From: Pseudomonadota bacterium
GTDB taxonomy: Bacteria > Pseudomonadota > Gammaproteobacteria > Burkholderiales > Burkholderiaceae_C
Length of the DNA: 8,033 nucleotides
Assembly (NCBI GenBank): GCA_030918015.1
Contig: JAUPTP010000081.1
Coordinates: forward strand, 1 to 8,033
Direction: 5' to 3'
Under the pieces are notes generated by a model. The model was not told the origin of the DNA. It made no database searches and was given only the letters and a program-made list of their open reading frames with translations. The position numbers and the translations under genes were made by a program. Below, piece by piece: positions 1 to 5,778 of the stretch (its first letter is position 1; each line of letters begins with the position of its first letter).

Positions 1-464
1 AACTGTGCCTGACGTTCCACCAGACGGTGCGCATAGTAGATCGGCGCGGGCATCAGGTCGGGCGTTTCGTCGCAGGCGTAGCCAAACATCAGGCCCTGGT
101 CGCCGGCGCCGGTGTTCAGGTGGTCATCGCTGGCGTGGTCCACGCCCTGGGCGATGTCGTTTGACTGCTTGTCGTAGCAGACCATGACAGCACAGCCCTT
201 GTAGTCGATGCCGTACTCGGTGTTGTCGTAGCCGATGCGCTTGATCGTGTCGCGCGCGACCTGGATGTAGTCGACATGCGCGTTGGTGGTGATCTCGCCG
301 GCCAGCACGACCAGGCCGGTGTTGGTCAGCGTCTCGGCGGCCACGCGCGAGCGCGGATCCTGCGCCAGGATGGCGTCGAGGATGGCGTCCGAGATCTGGT
401 CGGCCACCTTGTCGGGGTGTCCTTCCGACACCGACTCGGACGTGAAGAGAAAGTCGTTCGCCAC
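1..464 (-). CDS. metK: S-adenosylmethionine synthetase, N-terminal part (cut by window edge)
   Basis: Makes S-adenosylmethionine from methionine and ATP in the cytoplasm; SAM is the main methyl donor. The minus strand from 464 encodes 154 residues with no stop before the edge, so roughly 60% of a ~390-residue protein is missing. The N-terminus reads (M)[18 protein letters not shown], with the His and Asp of EGHPDK at residues 16 and 18, matching the ATP/metal-binding residues of the family. The family signature [12 protein letters not shown] lies at residues 119-130. The start is GTG (plus-strand CAC at 462-464), chosen because it gives the conserved N-terminus and has an AGGAG seven bases upstream; the in-frame sequence offers no better ATG. 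It is divergent from the acyltransferase pair, with a 195-bp shared upstream region. Identification is close to certain from motif content. Confidence 0.97.
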   Translation of the reverse strand, partial: MANDFLFTSESVSEGHPDKVADQISDAILDAILAQDPRSRVAAETLTNTGLVVLAGEITTNAHVDYIQVARDTIKRIGYDNTEYGIDYKGCAVMVCYDKQSNDIAQGVDHASDDHLNTGAGDQGLMFGYACDETPDLMPAPIYYAHRLVERQAQ

Positions 465-471
465 TTATAAA

Positions 472-476
472 CTCCT
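472..476 (-). promoter_or_regulatory. Ribosome binding site of metK
   Basis: Plus-strand CTCCT reads AGGAG on the minus strand, followed by a 7-base A/T-rich spacer and then GTG. This near-perfect Shine-Dalgarno decides the GTG start of metK. It stands out because most other genes in the window lack a good one. Confidence 0.8.
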
Positions 477-559
477 GAAATCCAAACAAGCTTTTCGGCG
501 CGTGTCGCCGAGCTGTTGAGGAGCCTGCGGCGAACGCTTTAGCGGCATTTTTTCCACTT

Positions 560-586
560 CTGCCGAAAATCTCTCGATTTCGGCAG
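560..586. repeat. 9-bp inverted repeat upstream of metK
   Basis: The arms CTGCCGAAA (560-568) and TTTCGGCAG (578-586) are perfect reverse complements separated by nine bases. The repeat is centred about 110 bases upstream of the metK start and about 87 bases before the acyltransferase ATG. It could be an operator for a dimeric regulator or an RNA hairpin. There is no T-tract on either side. Seen directly; function not known. Confidence 0.55.
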
Positions 587-659
587 GTGTCGTGCCCGGT
601 CAAGACCCGGCCCGTCGCCCCGCAAGTTGTTCCTTAACTCGGCGAATGTGACGAATTCT

Positions 660-1580
660 ATGCCCGTGATCGCCTCCCTGTTCAAAGCCGCCTCGAAGGC
701 CCCGCTGCCGTTGCTTCACCGCGTCGGCGCGCTGCTGGGCTGGGTCACCTGGTGCGCCTCGCCCACCTACCGGCGCCGCATGCGTGCCAACGTCGAGCAG
801 GCGGGCCTGCCGTGGGCGCAGGCGCGCCCCGCGGTGGCCTCGGCCGGGCGCATGGTGGCCGAGCTGCCCTGGCTGTGGTGCCGCCGGCCTGATGCGCCGC
901 TGGGCGACATCGTGCGCTGGGAGGGCGCCGAGCATGTCGAGGCGGCGCTGGCGCGCGGCCGCGGCCTGGTGATGCTCACGCCGCACCTGGGCTGCTTCGA
1001 GATCATCGCGCAGGCCTATGCCGAGCGCTGGGGCGGCCAGCGCGCGATGACGGCGCTGTACCGCCCGGCGCGCCAGCCCTGGCTGCGCGATCTGGTGGCG
1101 CAGTCGCGCAACCGCCCCGGCCTGGAGACGGCGCCGGCGACGCTGGCCGGCGTGCGCCAGATGATCCGCGCGCTGCGCAAGGGCGGCACGATCGGCCTGC
1201 TGCCCGACCAGGTGCCGCCCGACGGCCTGGGCGTGTGGGCGTCCTTCTTCGGCCGCGAGGCCTACACGATGACGCTGGCCGCGCGCCTGGTGCAGCAGAC
1301 CGGCGCCGACTGGCTGCTGCTGGCCTGCGAGCGCCTGCCCGGCGGCCGCGGCTTCGTCATCCGCGCCAGCCTGCCCGACGAGGCGCTGCCCGCAAGCACC
1401 GACGAGCCCGACGCCGAGCGCCTGGCCGTGCGCAGCGCCGGCGTCGTCAACCGTGCGATGGAGCGGCTGATCCGCCAGAATCCCGGCCAGTATCTGTGGG
1501 GCTATCACCGCTACAAGGCGCCGCGTGCGCTGGCGGAGCCGGCCCCCGCGCCCGCGCCTGCTTCCGACGCTTCCGCATGA
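660..1580 (+). CDS. LpxL/LpxM-family lipid A acyltransferase (first of a tandem pair)
   Basis: Probable inner-membrane acyltransferase that transfers a fatty acyl chain from acyl carrier protein onto a lipid A precursor. From ATG 660 it is 306 residues, the usual size of the LpxL/HtrB family. The catalytic HX4E motif is visible as PHLGCFE, with His109 and Glu114. Other family features are the hydrophobic N-terminus (PLLHRVGALLGWV), GLLPDQ near residue 182, and the C-terminal QYLWGYHRYK block. The last ~20 residues are a loose Ala/Pro tail. GTG 648 and TTG 627 are alternative in-frame starts; ATG 660 is preferred although its Shine-Dalgarno is poor. Its TGA overlaps the next ATG as ATGA, implying one operon. 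Which acyl position it modifies cannot be told, so no symbol is given; another lysophospholipid acyltransferase role is possible. Confidence 0.88.
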   Translation: MPVIASLFKAASKAPLPLLHRVGALLGWVTWCASPTYRRRMRANVEQAGLPWAQARPAVASAGRMVAELPWLWCRRPDAPLGDIVRWEGAEHVEAALARGRGLVMLTPHLGCFEIIAQAYAERWGGQRAMTALYRPARQPWLRDLVAQSRNRPGLETAPATLAGVRQMIRALRKGGTIGLLPDQVPPDGLGVWASFFGREAYTMTLAARLVQQTGADWLLLACERLPGGRGFVIRASLPDEALPASTDEPDAERLAVRSAGVVNRAMERLIRQNPGQYLWGYHRYKAPRALAEPAPAPAPASDASA

Positions 1581-2473
1581 AATCCTTTCTCTCGAACATG
1601 GCCGCCCGGCTGGTGCTCGGCCTGCTGTGGCTGCTGCACTGGCTGCCGCTGGGCCTGCAGACCCGCCTCGGCCTGGGCCTGGGCGCGCTGCTGTGGCGGC
1701 TGGGCACGTCCCGCCGGCGCATCGCGCTGCGCAACCTCGAACTGTGTCTGCCCGAGAAGACGCCCGCCGAGCGCGAGGCCATCGCCCGCGCGCACTTCGG
1801 CTGGCTGGGCCGCAGCTTTCTCGAGCGCGGCATGCTCTGGTATGCCTCGCGCGAGCGGCTGTCGCGGCTGATCCAGGTCGAGGGCGACGTGAAGCTGGCC
1901 GAGCGCAGCGAGCGCCCGGTGATGTGGCTGGCGCCGCATTTCCTGGCACTGGACGTCACCGGCGTGAGCATCCTGCTGAACCAGAACCGCCACGCCGGCT
2001 CGATCTACCAGGCGCAGAGCAACCCGGTCTTCGACGCGGCGATGCGCCGCGGCCGGCTGCGTTTCGGCAACGCCGAGATCTTCGCCCGCAGCGAGGGCGC
2101 GCGCGCGCTGATGCGCGCCATCAAGCGGGGCGACGCCTTCTTCAACCTGCCCGACATGGACTTCGGCGCCCGCGACGCGGCCTTCGTGCCCTTCTTCGGC
2201 GTGCCGGCGGCGACGCTGCTGGCGCCGTCGCGCATGGCGCGCGCGCTGGGCATGGTGGTGCAGCCGGTGGTCGGCGAGATGCTGCCCGGCGGCCAGGGCT
2301 GGCGCATCCGCTTCCTCGAACCCTGGACCGACTTCCCCACCGACGACGCCGTGGCCGACACCGCGCGCATGAACCGCTGGATCGAGCAGGAGGTGCGCCG
2401 CCTGCCCGAGCAGTACCTGTGGGTGCACAAGCGCTTCAAGACCCGGCCCGAGGGCGAGGCGGGGCTGTACTGA
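1577..2473 (+). CDS. lpxL: LpxL-family lipid A biosynthesis acyltransferase (second of a tandem pair)
   Basis: A second, paralogous member of the same family, 298 residues, probably adding another secondary acyl chain to lipid A at the inner membrane. The N-terminus (MKSFLSNMAARLVLGLLWLL) is one hydrophobic membrane-anchor segment. The catalytic motif is HX4D in APHFLALD (His121, Asp126), against HX4E in the first copy; both acids occur in the superfamily. NLPDMDFG near residue 191 and the C-terminal YLWVHKRFKTRP are strong LpxL hallmarks. Reading continues upstream in the same frame to 1235, but the ATG at 1577 gives the correct N-terminus and overlaps the upstream stop by ATGA. There is no independent Shine-Dalgarno, so coupled translation is likely. 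The exact symbol (lpxL or a paralogue name) is inferred from family only. Confidence 0.9.
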   Translation: MKSFLSNMAARLVLGLLWLLHWLPLGLQTRLGLGLGALLWRLGTSRRRIALRNLELCLPEKTPAEREAIARAHFGWLGRSFLERGMLWYASRERLSRLIQVEGDVKLAERSERPVMWLAPHFLALDVTGVSILLNQNRHAGSIYQAQSNPVFDAAMRRGRLRFGNAEIFARSEGARALMRAIKRGDAFFNLPDMDFGARDAAFVPFFGVPAATLLAPSRMARALGMVVQPVVGEMLPGGQGWRIRFLEPWTDFPTDDAVADTARMNRWIEQEVRRLPEQYLWVHKRFKTRPEGEAGLY

Positions 2474-2489
2474 ACTCCGACAGAGGGAA

Positions 2490-2520
2490 TTGATCCTCGG
2501 TCAGCAGGTCGCGCTACACT
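2490..2520 (+). promoter_or_regulatory. Possible sigma-70-type promoter ahead of the nrdA fragment
   Basis: TTGATC (2490-2495) and TACACT (2515-2520) resemble -35 and -10 boxes with a 19-base spacer, slightly longer than ideal. Transcription would start near 2527, just before the inverted repeat at 2530-2552 and ~45 bases upstream of the ATG at 2570. It may be the retained promoter of the parent nrdA. I see no 16-bp NrdR box (ACAC...ATATAT...GTGT type) in 2474-2569. Based on hexamer similarity only. Confidence 0.35.
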
Positions 2521-2529
2521 TCCGAACTT

Positions 2530-2552
2530 AACGAGATTGACGAAATCTCGTT
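2530..2552. repeat. 9-bp inverted repeat in the leader of the nrdA fragment
   Basis: The arms AACGAGATT (2530-2538) and AATCTCGTT (2544-2552) are perfect reverse complements around a 5-base loop. The repeat sits between the proposed -10 and the AAGGG ribosome binding site at 2557-2561. No T-run follows, so it is not a terminator. It could be an operator or a leader hairpin. Seen directly; role inferred. Confidence 0.6.
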
Positions 2553-2569
2553 CTCAAAGGGAAGTCAAG

Positions 2570-2947
2570 ATGCTGGCCATAGCAGAACAACAAATCCACG
2601 AACGACCCGGTAGCGCCGCCTCCGCTTACGCCGGGTATCAGATCATCCTCCGCAATGGTGCGGTGGTCGCGTTCGAGCCGCACAAGATCGCGGTGGCGCT
2701 GATGAAGGCATTTCTTGCCATTCGCAGCAACCCTGCCAGCCGTGCAAAGTCTCCATGCTCATGGCTTCCTGCATCCCGGCTCACGGAACAGGGATTCAGC
2801 ACAGAACAAGTGCTTGAACTTCTTCGAAAGCCAACGCTTCCCCCCGTGAAGTCAACACCGGGTATCGCCTCAACTCGACGCCATGCAGGCTTTCGCTCAT
2901 GCGGCTTCTTCAGCCAGACCAAGGTCAACGGCCGCAACGCGCCATGA
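2570..2947 (+). pseudogene. nrdA: 5' fragment of ribonucleotide reductase alpha subunit gene (ATP-cone start) fused to an unrelated tail
   Basis: The ORF is 125 residues from ATG 2570, with AAGGG eight bases upstream. Residues ~20-51 (AYAGYQIILRNGAVVAFEP, then HKIAVALMKAFLAI) closely match the start of the ATP-cone at the N-terminus of betaproteobacterial class Ia NrdA, an allosteric domain in a protein of well over 700 residues. Similarity stops abruptly near residue 52 (base ~2722); the rest of the cone and the whole catalytic barrel are absent. The remaining ~73 residues resemble nothing I know and lie in DNA of about 57% GC by hand count (2701-2940), against 73-80% in neighbouring core genes. 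The TGA (2945-2947) overlaps the ATG at 2944 as ATGA, so the fragment could act as a translated leader for the antitoxin. A functional NrdA is excluded; a made peptide is possible. Assignment is from remembered family sequence. Confidence 0.65.
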
Positions 2948-3444
2948 CACACGGCACCTCAGTCATCCCCGCCATGAAAACCCAGACGACTGAAACCTCG
3001 ACGTCTTCCGTCCTTCCCCGCCGAAGCGCGCGAGCCGCCAGACCTTCGCCCTACCTGACCCCGACCGAGACGAATGCCCTGCTGCATGCCAGCCTCGACA
3101 GCCGCCTGCGTCGGCTCGAGCAGGCCGACATGATGAGCACCGACGAGGCTGCCGCCCTGCTGGGCACCAGTCGCGTGACCATCAACGCCTGGATCGGCAA
3201 GGGCCGCTGCATCGGCCTGACGCAGACCAAGCGCGGGTTCAAGGTGCCGCGCTGGCAGTTCGAGCCGGCCGTGTGGGCGCATGTCGCCCCGATCGGTCAG
3301 GCGCTCGGGCTGAGCGAGGGCTGGGCGCTGCTGAACTTCTTCGAGACCCCGCAGGGCGGCCTCGAAGGACTGACGCCGCGACAGGCCCTGGAACAAGGTC
3401 AGGCCGAGCGCGTGCTCGCCGTGGCCCGGACGGAAGGCGCCTGA
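2944..3444 (+). CDS. MbcA/ParS/Xre-type antitoxin of a RES toxin-antitoxin pair
   Basis: Probable type II antitoxin that binds and neutralises the RES toxin encoded next to it and represses their promoter. From ATG 2944 it is 166 residues. Residues ~1-40 are low-complexity Thr/Ser/Arg/Pro and probably disordered. LLHASLDSRLRRLEQADMMS (~46-65) leads into a helix-turn-helix, STDEAAALLGTSRVTINAWI (65-84), that looks more like a MerR/excisionase-type helix-turn-helix than a classical Xre fold. The C-terminal part (~104-166: PRWQFEP, LGLSEGWALLNFFETPQGGL, LTPRQALEQGQ) has the pattern of the DUF2384 toxin-binding domain. Starts at 2899, 2944 and 2974 are all in frame. I chose 2944 because of the ATGA overlap with the upstream ORF; 2974 (MKTQTTETS) is a serious alternative. 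None has a strong Shine-Dalgarno. The toxin follows after 16 bases, the usual antitoxin-first order. Confidence 0.85.
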   Translation: MTHGTSVIPAMKTQTTETSTSSVLPRRSARAARPSPYLTPTETNALLHASLDSRLRRLEQADMMSTDEAAALLGTSRVTINAWIGKGRCIGLTQTKRGFKVPRWQFEPAVWAHVAPIGQALGLSEGWALLNFFETPQGGLEGLTPRQALEQGQAERVLAVARTEGA

Positions 3445-3460
3445 ACCGCGATCTTCCCGC

Positions 3461-4042
3461 ATGAAACTGAGCGATCTCACCTACTGCCAGGAACACACCC
3501 TGCCGCGGCTGCATTCGATGTACCGCATCCAGCGCACCCGTCGCACCGCCAGCACCGTGGCGATCGGGCCGGTGCGGCTGCCGCCCACCGGACTGATGGG
3601 CGGTCGCTTCGACCTGCCAGATCGGCCGGTCGGCTATTTCGCCGAAGAGTCTGAGACTGCGGCCTACGAGACGCTGGCGCGGCGCGAGGCCCATGTGCTG
3701 TCGACGGCTGACCTGCGTCTGCGCAGCCTGCTCTGGGTCCAGCTCACCGAGCCGGTGCGGCTGCTCGATCTGCGTCCGCATGCGCCCACCTGGCCGGTGC
3801 TGACCTCGCTGCGCTTCGGCTGCACGCAGGAACTGGCCGCCGACGCTGCACGCCACGGCTATCACGGCCTGATCTACCGCTCGGCCCAGCAGCACGATCA
3901 CGACTGCTACGTGCTGTTCGACCCGGCCCTGGGCTGGTTGCGCCGGGTGGAGAGCACGCCGCTGGTGGATGCGGCCACGGGCGGTCTGCACCACCTGCTG
4001 CGCGATGTGGCCCGCGGCGCGCAGATGCCGTTCGTCCCATGA
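3461..4042 (+). CDS. RES-domain toxin
   Basis: Probable toxin of the RES family; characterised members deplete cellular NAD+ and halt growth when the antitoxin is lost. It is 193 residues, within the usual ~150-230. The residues that name the domain are in place: Arg49 in MGGRFDLP, Glu70 in [17 protein letters not shown], and Ser141 in LIYRSAQQ. An early YRIQRT (21-26) and the C-terminal [17 protein letters not shown] strand also fit. The arginine motif reads GRF-D where many members have GRW-N; the catalytic set appears intact, so activity is plausible. There is no good Shine-Dalgarno at ATG 3461. Its TGA overlaps an ATG at 4039 as ATGA, in frame with dapF. Base composition resembles the core genes, so transfer is not obvious from GC alone. 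Family assignment firm; biochemical activity inferred. Confidence 0.88.
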   Translation: MKLSDLTYCQEHTLPRLHSMYRIQRTRRTASTVAIGPVRLPPTGLMGGRFDLPDRPVGYFAEESETAAYETLARREAHVLSTADLRLRSLLWVQLTEPVRLLDLRPHAPTWPVLTSLRFGCTQELAADAARHGYHGLIYRSAQQHDHDCYVLFDPALGWLRRVESTPLVDAATGGLHHLLRDVARGAQMPFVP

Positions 4043-4053
4043 GTCACGCCCCG

Positions 4054-4059
4054 GATAAT
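4054..4059 (+). promoter_or_regulatory. Possible -10 box placed for a near-leaderless dapF mRNA
   Basis: GATAAT ends six bases before the ATG at 4066, so a transcript starting at the usual distance would begin at or next to the start codon. A 17-base spacer separates it from TTCGTC (4031-4036), a poor -35. If real, dapF has its own promoter inside the end of the toxin gene. It supports 4066 as the dapF start. Hexamer match only. Confidence 0.3.
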
Positions 4060-4065
4060 CCCGCC

Positions 4066-4953
4066 ATGACCACCCGCTCGCCCCTTCCCTTCACCAAGAT
4101 GCACGGCCTCGGCAACGACTTCGTCGTGTTCGATGCCACCCGCGCGCCGCTGGCGCTCAGCGAGGAACAGCTGCGCTTCGTCGGCGACCGCCGCTTCGGC
4201 ATCGGCGCCGACCAGATCCTCGTCGTCGAGCGCCCGCAGGGGCCGGACGCCGACTTCCGCTACCGCATCTTCAACGGCGCCACCGGCGAGGAGGTCGAGC
4301 ACTGCGGCAACGGCGCGCGCTGCTTCATGCGCTTCGTGCGCGAGCAGGGCCTGAGCGACCGCGACGAGGTGCGCGTCGAGACGATGAACAACCGCATCGT
4401 GCTGCGCATGCAGGCCGACGGGCGCGTCACCGTCGACATGAACCAGCCGATTCTCGAGCCCGAGCGCGTGCCCTTCGATCCGTCCGGGCTGCAGCCGCGG
4501 CTGGAGAACGGCGCCGAGCTGTGGCCGCTGGCCAACCCGGCCGCGCCGCAGGAGCAGGTCGAGGTCGCGGTGGTGTCGATGGGCAACCCGCATGCGGTGC
4601 AGCGCGTGGACGATGTCGACACCGCGCCGGTGGCGCAGGTCGGGCCGTGGGTGGAGTCGCATCCGCGCTTTCCGCGCAAGGTCAACGCCGGCTTCCTGCA
4701 GGTGGTCGCGCGCGACCGGGTGCGGCTGCGGGTGTTCGAGCGCGGCGCCGGCGAGACGCTGGCCTGCGGCACCGGCGCCTGCGCGGCGGTGGTGGCCGGC
4801 ATCCGCCTGGGCTGGCTGGACGCGCGCGTCGATGTCGAGACCCGCGGCGGCGAGCTGACCATCGAGTGGGACGGCCCCGGCAGCAGCGTGCGCATGACCG
4901 GCCCGGCCGTCACCGTGTTCGCCGGCGAGGTGAGGCTGCCGGACGCACGCTGA
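4066..4953 (+). CDS. dapF: Diaminopimelate epimerase
   Basis: Converts LL-2,6-diaminopimelate to meso-diaminopimelate in the cytoplasm, the penultimate step to lysine and the source of the peptidoglycan cross-linking residue. From ATG 4066 it is 295 residues, slightly over the usual ~275-290. The N-terminal [15 protein letters not shown] block is diagnostic. The two catalytic cysteines of this cofactor-independent epimerase are Cys80 in [10 protein letters not shown] and Cys234 in [25 protein letters not shown] and MGNPHAV are further conserved blocks. An in-frame ATG at 4039 overlaps the toxin stop (ATGA) and would add nine residues not expected in the family. I prefer 4066 from the family N-terminus and the GATAAT placed just upstream. 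In related genomes dapF commonly follows the acyltransferases directly, so the toxin-antitoxin module looks inserted. Identification is essentially certain. Confidence 0.97.
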   Translation: MTTRSPLPFTKMHGLGNDFVVFDATRAPLALSEEQLRFVGDRRFGIGADQILVVERPQGPDADFRYRIFNGATGEEVEHCGNGARCFMRFVREQGLSDRDEVRVETMNNRIVLRMQADGRVTVDMNQPILEPERVPFDPSGLQPRLENGAELWPLANPAAPQEQVEVAVVSMGNPHAVQRVDDVDTAPVAQVGPWVESHPRFPRKVNAGFLQVVARDRVRLRVFERGAGETLACGTGACAAVVAGIRLGWLDARVDVETRGGELTIEWDGPGSSVRMTGPAVTVFAGEVRLPDAR

Positions 4954-5045
4954 GCGCGCCGCACGCTGCGCGACTTGCGCATTCAAGGCGCGGATGAAGG
5001 GCCTCAACCCGGCTTTTCCTTCGGGTGCGGCGTCGGGCGCTGCGC

Positions 5046-5051
5046 TACCCT
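5046..5051 (+). promoter_or_regulatory. Weak -10-like box before the DUF484 gene
   Basis: TACCCT lies eight bases before the ATG at 5060, repeating the arrangement seen at dapF, with the same CCCGCC directly before ATG. I see no matching -35. The 106-bp gap after dapF (4954-5059) otherwise holds only weak, T-run-free stems. Low confidence. Confidence 0.2.
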
Positions 5052-5059
5052 CTCCCGCC

Positions 5060-5755
5060 ATGAGCAGCATCCAGGGCCGCCTGCAGGGCCTCTCCGAAGA
5101 CGACATCGCCAGCTATCTGGTGCAGACGCCGGGTTTCTTCGAGCGTCACGCCGAGCTGCTGGCCAATGTCGAGCTGGCCAACCCGCATGGCCAGCGCGCC
5201 GTCTCGCTCCAGCAGCGACAGATGGAGATGCTGCGCGAGCGCATCCAGGGCCTGGAGCGCCGCATCATGGACATGATCCGCCACGGCCAGGAGAACGCTG
5301 CGCTCTCCGACCGCTTGCACCAGTGGGTGCGTGCGCTGATGCTGGTGCCCGATCCGCGCGACCTGCCCGACCTGCTGGTGCTGGACCTGCAGGACCAGTT
5401 CCTGATTCCGCAGGCGGCGATCCGGCTCTGGGATGTGGCGCCGGACTTCCAGGCCGAGCCGGTGGCGCGGCCGGTCAGCGCGGAGATGCGCCGTTTCGCC
5501 ACCAGCCTGTCGACGCCCTACTGCGGCTCGCACACCACCATCGAGGCGGTGCAGTGGCTGCAGCAGCCCGCCGGCGTGGCCTCGCTGTCGCTGCTGCCGC
5601 TGCGGCGCAGCATGAGCTCGCCGGCTTTCGGCCTGCTGGTGCTGGGCTCGCCCGATCCCACGCGCTACACGCCCGAGATGGGCACCGATTTCCTGGTGCG
5701 CATCGGCGAGCTGGCCAGCGCCGCCGTGACCCGGCTGCTGCCGCAGGGCGACTGA
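5060..5755 (+). CDS. DUF484 family protein
   Basis: A 231-residue protein of the DUF484 family, whose biochemical role is not established. The N-terminal half shows the family pattern LSEDDIASYLVQTPGFF, then a charged helical stretch (SLQQRQMEMLRERIQGLERR, about residues 51-70) that could form a coiled coil. The C-terminal half (QFLIPQAAIRLWDV to GLLVLGSPDPTRYTPEMGTDFLVRIGELASAAV) resembles a GAF-like fold. An in-frame ATG at 4994 would add 22 residues rich in Gly/Ala/Pro; I chose 5060 because the conserved part starts there. DUF484 genes commonly lie between dapF and xerC in proteobacteria; dapF is present here but xerC is not downstream. The stop lies only 23 bases from the stop of the convergent xylulokinase gene, with no clear terminator between. 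There is no signal peptide or membrane segment. Confidence 0.9.
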   Translation: MSSIQGRLQGLSEDDIASYLVQTPGFFERHAELLANVELANPHGQRAVSLQQRQMEMLRERIQGLERRIMDMIRHGQENAALSDRLHQWVRALMLVPDPRDLPDLLVLDLQDQFLIPQAAIRLWDVAPDFQAEPVARPVSAEMRRFATSLSTPYCGSHTTIEAVQWLQQPAGVASLSLLPLRRSMSSPAFGLLVLGSPDPTRYTPEMGTDFLVRIGELASAAVTRLLPQGD

Positions 5756-5778
5756 CGGCCGGGCTTCTGCCGACCGCC

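Larger units (their letters stand above)
465..659. other. Divergent intergenic region metK / acyltransferase
   Basis: This 195-bp gap must carry the promoters of metK (leftward) and probably of the acyltransferase pair (rightward). I see no convincing -10/-35 pair. A TTGACC on the minus strand (plus 598-603) resembles a -35 for metK but has no good -10 at 16-18 bases. A 6-bp stem with a 5-base loop lies at 495-511 in the metK leader, and a 9-bp stem at 560-586. Neither is followed by a T-run, so neither looks like an intrinsic terminator. I could not fit a known SAM- or SAH-sensing riboswitch. Confidence 0.5.

Noticed and set aside
518..556. Possible SAH/SAM riboswitch or terminator (GAGGAGCCTGCGG followed by a T-run at 548-553)
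   Set aside because: The resemblance to an SAH-riboswitch start is short and lies on the strand away from metK, and the required pairings do not form. CGCTTTAGCG before the T-run gives only a 4-bp stem.
600..1949. 449-codon open frame on the minus strand opposite the two acyltransferases
   Set aside because: The product is low-complexity Ala/Arg/Gly, and the plus strand encodes clear LpxL-family proteins with catalytic motifs. The same applies to the minus-strand frame at 1511-2428.
2638..2952. 104-codon minus-strand frame opposite the nrdA fragment and its tail
   Set aside because: Its 3' half is antisense to the recognisable NrdA segment and the rest matches nothing I know. A remnant transposase was considered but no motif supports it.
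3907..5106. 399-codon open frame on the minus strand opposite dapF
   Set aside because: dapF on the plus strand has both catalytic cysteines; the antisense product has no family features and spans several gene ends.
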